Source of the DNA: Acidobacteriota bacterium | GTDB taxonomy: Bacteria > Acidobacteriota > Terriglobia > Terriglobales > Acidobacteriaceae | Length of the DNA: 10,087 nt | Direction of reading: 5' to 3' | Assembly: GCA_021851465.1 (NCBI GenBank) | Contig: JAJZDL010000104.1 | Span: 1 to 10,087, forward strand | Part shown: in pieces, positions 5,851-10,087 of the stretch | Numbering within the stretch: position 1 is the stretch's first letter | Layout of the letters: every line of letters starts with the position of its first letter | Notes under the pieces: generated by a model | The model's database searches: none | Told to the model about the DNA's origin: nothing | What the model saw: the letters and a program-made list of their open reading frames with translations, nothing else | Program-made: the position numbers and the translations under genes

Positions 5851-6588
5851 TCAACAACGAAGTGCGTCGGGCTGGATGCCGGCTTCCAGATCGATTGCGC
5901 GTGGGAAGAGGATGTTGTTCTCCAGGTGGATGTGCCGGTGGAGATCCTGCTCGAACTCCCGCAGGCCATTGTAGAAGGCGTGGTATGTGGGGCACGCCCC
6001 TACAGGCGGCGTGAATTGTTGGCTGAGAGAGCGGATCTCGGAGAGCAGTACGGTTGCCGCATCGTGTTCGGCGGTCATCATTGCGATGGGGTTGGCTACT
6101 GTGGTGAAGCAGCCGCGCGGCTTTGCGCTGCCCGCGGCGGCGGAGCGCTCCAGGCCAGCGATATAGGGGAAGAGGACGACCTCTTCCTTGGCCAGGTGTT
6201 GCGTCAGCTCCTCGTCGAGCTGCGCCAGCTTCGACTGAATCTGCGGCAACTCTGCCTGAGTGTCGCCGTGGCGGCGGACGACCTTCTCCGCCAGTACGGC
6301 CAGGCGCGGTAGTTCGCGGCGGATGTATGCGTGGTGCGTGGCGACGATGTGGACGCAGAGATCCTGAAGCGTTGCCTGCATCCAGTCGTCTGCGATGGGC
6401 GCAGGGACACTGGCTGCGGATTCGAGCGCGGCAAGCACCGTGTCCACTTCGAGGTTGTTGGCAATGCACGCTTCGGCGAGCGGCTTGCGCCCGCTGCAGC
6501 AGTAGTCGATGCCGAAGCTCTCGAAGACGCGGATCGAGGTCGGCTGTTCCAGAGCAATCTCGCGGACGGTTTGAGCGGTGGTTGCCAT
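5851..6588 (-). CDS. ric: RIC-type di-iron protein for repair of iron-sulfur clusters (YtfE/ScdA/DnrN family)
   Basis: 245 residues, against about 220 for E. coli YtfE. The N-terminal ScdA_N domain (about 6-55) carries FGIDYCCSGRKPLAEAC, with the conserved Cys30-Cys31 pair. The hemerythrin-like four-helix domain has the expected di-iron ligands: H85/H86 (VATHHAYIRRELP), H131 and E135 (HLAKEEVVLFP), H175 (AEHDAA), H219 and E223 (HIHLENNILFPRA). Family members restore Fe-S clusters damaged by nitric oxide or peroxide, in the cytoplasm. The start is ATG 6588-6586, preceded by AGGGGGAAC on the minus strand; an upstream in-frame ATG at 6648 overlaps the promoter palindrome and is not used here. 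It is divergent from a DNR-like regulator gene, the usual arrangement for NO-responsive control. It could be transcribed on into the TIGR03435 gene, though that gene has its own -10. Confidence 0.95.
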   Translation of the reverse strand: MATTAQTVREIALEQPTSIRVFESFGIDYCCSGRKPLAEACIANNLEVDTVLAALESAASVPAPIADDWMQATLQDLCVHIVATHHAYIRRELPRLAVLAEKVVRRHGDTQAELPQIQSKLAQLDEELTQHLAKEEVVLFPYIAGLERSAAAGSAKPRGCFTTVANPIAMMTAEHDAATVLLSEIRSLSQQFTPPVGACPTYHAFYNGLREFEQDLHRHIHLENNILFPRAIDLEAGIQPDALRC

Positions 6589-6634
6589 GATGTTCCCCCT
6601 GAAACCACCATAGAAACAATTGCCAGGGGATGCA

Positions 6635-6648
6635 GCGACTTTAGTCAC
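6635..6648. promoter_or_regulatory. Candidate Crp/Fnr-type operator between ric and the regulator
   Basis: GCGACTTTAGTCAC is an imperfect palindrome with the 5-4-5 layout of FNR/DNR-type boxes (half-sites GCGAC and GTCAC; one mismatch between arms apart from the centre). It lies in the 90-bp gap shared by the two divergent genes, centred about 37 bp before the regulator ATG. A -10-like TAGACT (6666-6671) lies close to that ATG. The half-sites differ from classical TTGAT, so the assignment is by position and symmetry only. Confidence 0.4.
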
Positions 6649-6678
6649 ATGCAGCCGCGCACTGCTAGACTGTCAGCC

Positions 6679-7383
6679 ATGAACGTTACGCGGACGGATC
6701 TGTCGGCTGTACTTGGGAAGACTGCGTTGCTGTCGGGCCTTACGAGGGCAGAGTTACAGATGCTTGCGGCGCGCGCGGTGCGCAAGTCGATTCATATAGG
6801 GGAGTTGCTCTTCTCCGAGGGCGAACCGTGTCGTGGGCTGCACATCATTGCGGAGGGCAGGGTGCGCATCTTCAAGACGTCGATGGGCGGACGGGAACAG
6901 GTGCTGGCAATCGACAACGCCGGCGAGTCTGTGGCGGAGCTGCCGGTCTTCGATGGCGGGCCGTACCCGGCTTCAGGCGTAGCGGTAGAAGAGACGGAGA
7001 TTGCGTTCATCTCTCGGCACGACCTACAAGCCTACTGCATGGAGCATCCGGAGGTAGCGCTGAAGATGCTGGCCGTGGTGGGCGCGCGGCTGCGGCGTCT
7101 GGTGGGCATCATCGAGGAGCTTTCGTTCACGACCATACGCCAGCGGCTGATCACAGTGTTGCTTCGATTGGCGGAGAGCGAAGGCATACAGACCGGGCGC
7201 GGCATCGAGTTTCTGTTGCCCGCCAGCCATCAGGAACTGGCCAGCCAGCTTGGCACCGTGCGCGAGTTGATCTCACGCAACCTGATGCGGCTACAAGCCG
7301 AAGGCCTGCTGGAGGTGGACGCACGGCAGATCGTGGTGAAGGACAAGAAGGGTTTGGGTGCGTTGCTGACACCAACCAATTAG
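6679..7383 (+). CDS. Crp/Fnr-superfamily regulator, DNR/NnrR-like
   Basis: 234 residues. The cyclic-nucleotide-type beta-roll (about 15-120) includes LLFSEGEPCRGLHIIAEGRV, GREQVLAI and AELPVFDGGPYPASG. The last of these resembles the DNR/NnrR branch, whose members respond to nitric oxide through haem. A dimerisation helix follows (about 125-150), then a helix-turn-helix near 184-204 with E196-x-x-S199-R200, the ExxSR contact motif of FNR-type proteins. The FNR N-terminal Fe-S cysteines are absent, so oxygen sensing by a cluster is unlikely. The divergent ric gene supports control of NO-damage repair. The start at ATG 6679 is chosen because an in-frame upstream extension (from 6331) would run antisense through ric. 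No Shine-Dalgarno is seen, and a -10-like TAGACT ends seven bases before the ATG, so a leaderless mRNA is possible. It converges with mntH 45 bp on, with no clear terminator. Confidence 0.92.
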   Translation: MNVTRTDLSAVLGKTALLSGLTRAELQMLAARAVRKSIHIGELLFSEGEPCRGLHIIAEGRVRIFKTSMGGREQVLAIDNAGESVAELPVFDGGPYPASGVAVEETEIAFISRHDLQAYCMEHPEVALKMLAVVGARLRRLVGIIEELSFTTIRQRLITVLLRLAESEGIQTGRGIEFLLPASHQELASQLGTVRELISRNLMRLQAEGLLEVDARQIVVKDKKGLGALLTPTN

Positions 7384-7428
7384 CCGACGGCTTGAGCGGT
7401 TGGATTGCTTGCAGGGCAGGGTTGGAAC

Positions 7429-8895
7429 CTACGCAAATGCGAGCTGGCCGAGCAGGATGGCGTTAAGGACGATGATGACGGCGACTGTGACCCAGCCCGC
7501 GATGCGGGTGCGGCGCGCGCTGGCAAAGCTGCGCATAACGTCCACGCGGCTTGTAAGCAGGAGCAGCGGAACGAGAGCGAAGGGCAAGGCAAAGCTGAGA
7601 ACGACCTGCGAGAGGACAAGAATCCGGAGCGGATCGAGGCCGGTGGCGATGAGGACGATGGCCGGGATGACGGTGATGAGGCGCCGCAGGAAGATAGGGA
7701 ACTTGATGTCGAGGAACCCTTCGATGATGACCTGGCCGGCCATGACGCCGACGGTCGACGACGAGAGGCCGGAGCAGAGCAGAGCGACGGCAAAGACGAC
7801 GGCGGCAGCGCGCCCGAAGAGCGGGCCGAGGGTGTGGTAGGCCTCTTCGATGGTGGGCTGCAAGTTGGTGGCGTGGACGAAGGCCACTGCGGCCATCAGG
7901 ATCATGGCGGAGTTGATGAGCCATGCGCCATTCATGGCGACGAAGACGTCGATCAATTCATAGCGCAGGAAGCGACTAAGGATGGAGCGACGCGGAATCT
8001 GGGTCGGCTGGTTGCGCGCTTCGAGACCTTCGAGCGTTTCGGTGGCCGGAAGCGCGGAACCAGTGAGTTCTTGGAGGCGGGGTTGCACCAGAGCAGAGTG
8101 CAGATAGACGACGTGGGGCATGACGGTGGCACCCAGCATGGCGACGGCTGCATAGATGCAGTTGTGGAATGTCTGCGCGGAGGAGCGGTCTAGTGTGGGT
8201 AGCAGGGTACTGATCGTCGCGAGCTTCCAATCAGGGTGAACGAGGAACATCTCGAAGGCGTATGAGACGCCAATAATGGCGACAAAGGCCATGATGCCGC
8301 GCTCCAGCCAGCGGAAGCCGGCAAGATCGAGCGCGAGGATAGCGAAGACGAGAACGGTGGCGACGAGAGCGGCGACGAGCAGCGATCCTCTAGAACCGAG
8401 GCCGTGGGCGTAGAGCAGCGGGCCGAAGAGAAGGTCGAGGCCGATGGCCGCGCCCAGGAACTCGGCGAGATCGGTGGCGACGGCGGCGATCTCGGCGGCG
8501 ACCCAGAGAGCGATGGTTGTGGGGCGAGAGAAGTGCTTGCGGCAGTTCTGCGGCAGGGTGAGACCGGTGACGATGCCGAGCTTGGCGGCGAGGTACTGAA
8601 TGAGCATCGCCATGGCGTTCGACCAGAGCAGCACCCAGAGAAGGCGATAGCCAAATTGTGTGCCGCCGAGGATGTTGGTGGCGAAGTTTCCGGGGTCGAT
8701 ATAGGCGACCGAGGCGACGAAGGCTGGACCGAAGTAGGTCCACATCTCATTGCGATGGAAGTTGGAGAAGAAGCCGCACTGAGATGGAACTGCGTTTGCA
8801 ATCGCTGCACGTTCGACTGGAGCGGAGGGTGTCGATTTAGTTGGCATTTCTGTGGGAATTGCAGGTTTCGCTCGCTTTGGGGAGAGATCGTACAT
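7429..8895 (-). CDS. mntH: Nramp-family divalent metal (Mn2+/Fe2+) transporter
   Basis: 488 residues, somewhat longer than E. coli MntH (412) because of a polar N-terminal extension of about 50 residues and a long cytoplasmic loop (about 271-315). Metal-site motifs are present: DPGN (67-70) in AYIDPGNFATN of TM1, and MLGATVMPH (253-261) of TM6 followed by VVYLHSALVQPR. About eleven hydrophobic segments follow the Nramp pattern. It imports Mn2+ or Fe2+ with protons through the inner membrane. The start at ATG 8895-8893 is chosen because GGAG lies four bases upstream. An in-frame TTG at 8991 falls inside the operator/promoter, and a later ATG at 8847 lacks a ribosome binding site. It is divergent from a DtxR/MntR regulator across a region with two matching operator boxes, so it is very likely metal-repressed by that protein. 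TM6 keeps the catalytic Met, so the transport function should be intact. Confidence 0.94.
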   Translation of the reverse strand: MYDLSPKRAKPAIPTEMPTKSTPSAPVERAAIANAVPSQCGFFSNFHRNEMWTYFGPAFVASVAYIDPGNFATNILGGTQFGYRLLWVLLWSNAMAMLIQYLAAKLGIVTGLTLPQNCRKHFSRPTTIALWVAAEIAAVATDLAEFLGAAIGLDLLFGPLLYAHGLGSRGSLLVAALVATVLVFAILALDLAGFRWLERGIMAFVAIIGVSYAFEMFLVHPDWKLATISTLLPTLDRSSAQTFHNCIYAAVAMLGATVMPHVVYLHSALVQPRLQELTGSALPATETLEGLEARNQPTQIPRRSILSRFLRYELIDVFVAMNGAWLINSAMILMAAVAFVHATNLQPTIEEAYHTLGPLFGRAAAVVFAVALLCSGLSSSTVGVMAGQVIIEGFLDIKFPIFLRRLITVIPAIVLIATGLDPLRILVLSQVVLSFALPFALVPLLLLTSRVDVMRSFASARRTRIAGWVTVAVIIVLNAILLGQLAFA

Positions 8896-8988
8896 TCCGC
8901 TCCAGTGCAGGTTCAGGTCAATGTTGGATCTACATTCGCGCTTTCGGCGTGAGGGCAGGGAAGGCGATCCGGTAAAATTCACATTGTC

Positions 8989-9026
8989 CAATTTAGATAA
9001 GCCTAAAATTAGGTATAGCTAAATTG
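8989..9026. promoter_or_regulatory. Double MntR/DtxR-type operator between mntH and mntR
   Basis: A 38-bp dyad with outer arms CAATTTAG (8989-8996) and CTAAATTG (9019-9026) and inner arms CCTAA (9002-9006) and TTAGG (9009-9013). It resolves into two boxes with their centres 16 bp apart: TTTAG-N6-CTAAA at 8992-9007 and TTAG-N6-CTAA at 9009-9022. These resemble DtxR/MntR boxes (TTAGG...CCTAA). The second covers the -10 of the mntH promoter. Confidence 0.7.
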
Positions 9027-9040
9027 AGTAAATGAGTCAA
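9012..9040 (-). promoter_or_regulatory. Sigma70-type promoter of mntH
   Basis: On the minus strand, TTGACT (9040-9035, five of six to the -35 consensus) is followed after exactly 17 bp by TATACC (9017-9012, four of six to the -10 consensus). Transcription would start near 9005 and leave a leader of about 110 bases before the ATG at 8895. The -10 lies inside the second operator box, so bound regulator would block it. A forward promoter for mntR is less clear; TAAAAT at 9004-9009 is a possible -10. Confidence 0.55.
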
Positions 9041-9054
9041 ACTGAATGAAGAGG

Positions 9055-9066
9055 TTGGATATCCAA
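9055..9066 (+). other. Perfect palindrome between the mntR SD and start codon
   Basis: TTGGATATCCAA is a perfect 12-bp palindrome. In RNA it could form a 4-bp stem (TTGG/CCAA) with an ATAT loop. It lies between the only SD-like GAGG (9051-9054) and the ATG at 9069. Folding would shorten the otherwise long 14-base spacing to a few unpaired bases. Chance is a real alternative, since a 4-bp stem is weak. Confidence 0.3.
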
Positions 9067-9068
9067 GC

Positions 9069-9764
9069 ATGTCACCACGCTGGCGTTCGAATGGCAACAC
9101 TGAATCGGTGGACAATTATTTAAAGGCCATCTTTTATCTGGGAGGGCTAGAGGAATGCCGCGTGAGCATTAAAGCTCTGGCCGAGCGGTTGTGCGTGGCA
9201 CCTGCTTCGGTTACGAACATGCTACAGAAACTGGCTGCATCGCCAGCACCGCTCGTGGAGTATGAACGGCATCGTGGCGTGCAACTTTCGGCTGCGGGGA
9301 AGCGGCGCGCTCTGGAGGTGGTACGGCACCATCGGTTGATCGAGACGTTTCTGTATCGGGTACTCGACTATCCGATCGAAGAGGTGCATGAGGAGGCGGA
9401 GCGGCTGGAGCACTTTATCTCGGAGCGGTTTGAGGAACGGATTGCGGCCAAGCTGGGGCACCCCACGATCGATCCACATGGGCACTCGATCCCGACCATG
9501 GAAGGAAAGATGGCGACGCGGGAGTCCATTTTGTTGGCGGATGTCGTCGAGGACGGAACCTTTGTGATCGAGAGCGTCTCCGACCGGGATGCGCAGAATC
9601 TTCGGTTGCTTGAGGCCTGCGGCATTGTGCCGGGGGCGCGGATGCAGGTCAGTAAGAGCGCATCGTTGGAGGGTTATTCGGTGCGCATTGGACGCTCCTC
9701 CAAGGTCTTTGCCCTCTCCTGCGAGGTTGCGCTGGATATACGGATTGTACGACCTACGAAGTAG
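9069..9764 (+). CDS. mntR: DtxR/MntR-family metal-dependent repressor with SH3-like domain
   Basis: 231 residues, the length of DtxR/IdeR rather than short MntR (about 142). It has an N-terminal winged helix (about 10-72: VSIKALAERLCVAPASVTNM), a dimerisation/metal domain (about 78-145) with DPHGHSIP (135-142), and a C-terminal FeoA/SH3-like domain (about 152-231). Aligned to DtxR, ancillary ligands H88, E92 and H107 and primary ligands E114 and H115 are present. E111 replaces Cys102, as in Mn-type MntR (Glu99), so manganese sensing is favoured. The position of DtxR Met10/MntR Asp8 is Asn16, and that of MntR Glu11 is Lys19, a non-canonical primary site. Divergent from mntH with operator boxes between. 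ATG 9069 is the best start, but GAGG (9051-9054) is 14 bases away with a palindrome between. Confidence 0.93.
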   Translation: MSPRWRSNGNTESVDNYLKAIFYLGGLEECRVSIKALAERLCVAPASVTNMLQKLAASPAPLVEYERHRGVQLSAAGKRRALEVVRHHRLIETFLYRVLDYPIEEVHEEAERLEHFISERFEERIAAKLGHPTIDPHGHSIPTMEGKMATRESILLADVVEDGTFVIESVSDRDAQNLRLLEACGIVPGARMQVSKSASLEGYSVRIGRSSKVFALSCEVALDIRIVRPTK

Positions 9765-9814
9765 ATCCTTTGTTTGTGGAAGGATGCAGGGGAAGAGGAG
9801 ATGGCGCACCAAGA

Positions 9815-9855
9815 AAGAAAGTGGCCCTGCAGGGTGTCTGCAGGGCCACTTTCTT
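9815..9855. terminator. Bidirectional terminator between mntR and the TonB-type receptor gene
   Basis: A perfect 18-bp inverted repeat: left arm 9815-9832 (AAGAAAGTGGCCCTGCAG), loop GGTGT (9833-9837), right arm 9838-9855 (CTGCAGGGCCACTTTCTT). A GC-rich core is flanked by A-rich and T-rich ends. The right arm ends TTTCTTGTT for transcripts from mntR, and the other strand ends TTTCTTTCTT for transcripts from the convergent gene. This is the usual form of a terminator shared by two converging genes. The rest of the 146-bp gap (9765-9910) shows no other signal. Confidence 0.8.
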
Positions 9856-9910
9856 GTTGGTTGAATTTGAATGACCCGAAGCTGCCGGATCTGTTGGACA
9901 AGGCACAGGA

Positions 9911-10087
9911 CTAGAAGCGGAAGCGCCCTGCGAGCTGCCAGTCGCGCGGTTGGATCGACTGGTTCTGGCCGTTGACTTCTCCGTAGCCGCTGGAGTTCCA
10001 TGCGGAGCTGCCCAAGTTGAAGAAGGTGGAGTTTGTGGTGTTGGTTACGTCCGCCTCGATTTGGAAGGTGAGGTGGTAGGCGGCGGT
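9911..10087 (-). CDS. TonB-dependent receptor-like outer-membrane protein, C-terminal fragment
   Basis: The last 58 codons of a gene that runs in from the right edge, ending at TAG 9913-9911. The visible sequence (YHLTFQIEADVTNTTNSTFF, later PRDWQLAGRFRF at the end) has alternating polar and hydrophobic residues and an Asn-rich turn. The terminal Phe after an RxWQLAxRFxF strand is the signature of the last beta-strand of outer-membrane barrels recognised by BamA. The RDxQLAxRF-type ending is common in the large Oar-like/carboxypeptidase-regulatory-domain TonB receptors of Acidobacteria. Substrate and full length cannot be judged from this fragment, and other beta-barrel families are possible. 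It converges on mntR with a shared terminator between them. Confidence 0.65.
   Translation of the reverse strand, partial: TAAYHLTFQIEADVTNTTNSTFFNLGSSAWNSSGYGEVNGQNQSIQPRDWQLAGRFRF

Noticed and set aside
5498..6619. 373-codon minus-strand frame across ric and the TIGR03435 gene
   Set aside because: It is out of frame with the clear RIC and TIGR03435 proteins, is Pro/Arg/Ser-rich, and has no domain motif.
6331..6678. Upstream extension of the Crp/Fnr regulator to 6331
   Set aside because: The extra residues are antisense to ric and unlike any Crp/Fnr N-terminus; the domain begins properly after ATG 6679.
7384..7428. Terminator between the convergent regulator and mntH genes
   Set aside because: AGCCGACGGCT has a one-base loop and no T-run, and no other stable stem was found in the 45-bp gap.
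7405..8193. Plus-strand open frame opposite the Nramp gene
   Set aside because: Asp/Glu/Gly-rich antisense shadow of membrane-protein codons; no motif and no ribosome binding site.
8896..8991. TTG start at 8991 for the Nramp gene
   Set aside because: It lies within the operator/promoter dyad, is a rare start codon, and the ATG at 8895 has a Shine-Dalgarno.

Overview
The window looks like chromosomal DNA from a soil acidobacterium, probably of the Terriglobales type. This rests on GC-rich codon use, a secreted protein of the TIGR03435 family (expanded in soil Acidobacteria), and the C-terminus of what looks like an Oar-like TonB-dependent receptor. It is an inference; no marker gene is present. 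No rRNA, tRNA, CRISPR array, insertion sequence, attachment site or replication origin was seen.

Left half (1-4915, all + strand): the distal part of a bacterial microcompartment (BMC) operon. In order it carries the end of a BMC-H hexamer shell gene, a complete second BMC-H gene, a BMC-P (EutN/CcmL) pentamer gene, a PduP-like CoA-acylating aldehyde dehydrogenase, two more BMC-P genes overlapping by ATGA, a class II (fuculose/rhamnulose-phosphate type) aldolase with an unusual N-terminal module, and a DeoR-family regulator. Two BMC-H, three BMC-P, an aldehyde dehydrogenase and a class II aldolase is the content of PVM or PVM-like BMC loci, described for L-fucose/L-rhamnose breakdown in Planctomycetes and relatives. 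The expected flow is sugar-1-phosphate to dihydroxyacetone phosphate plus lactaldehyde (aldolase), then lactaldehyde to an acyl-CoA inside the shell. The phosphotransacylase (PduL) and the alcohol/lactaldehyde dehydrogenase are not in the window and would be expected upstream. The gaps between shell genes hold RNA structure: a strong hairpin at the BMC-H/BMC-P boundary, and a degenerate 14-15 bp tandem repeat before the aldolase.

Middle (4929-7383): on the minus strand, a TIGR03435 secreted-protein gene interrupted by one in-frame TAA, then a RIC/YtfE/ScdA di-iron protein for Fe-S cluster repair. Divergent from RIC is a Crp/Fnr-superfamily regulator resembling DNR/NnrR. The shared 90-bp promoter region holds a 5-4-5 palindrome. 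The pair is probably a nitrosative-stress unit.

Right part (7429-9764): a divergent metal-homeostasis pair, an Nramp/MntH transporter on the minus strand and a DtxR/MntR regulator with a C-terminal SH3-like domain on the plus strand. Between them lies a 38-bp dyad made of two TTAG-N6-CTAA boxes, one covering the -10 of a good sigma70-type mntH promoter. An 18-bp perfect stem, probably a bidirectional terminator, follows mntR and separates it from the convergent receptor gene that runs off the right edge.
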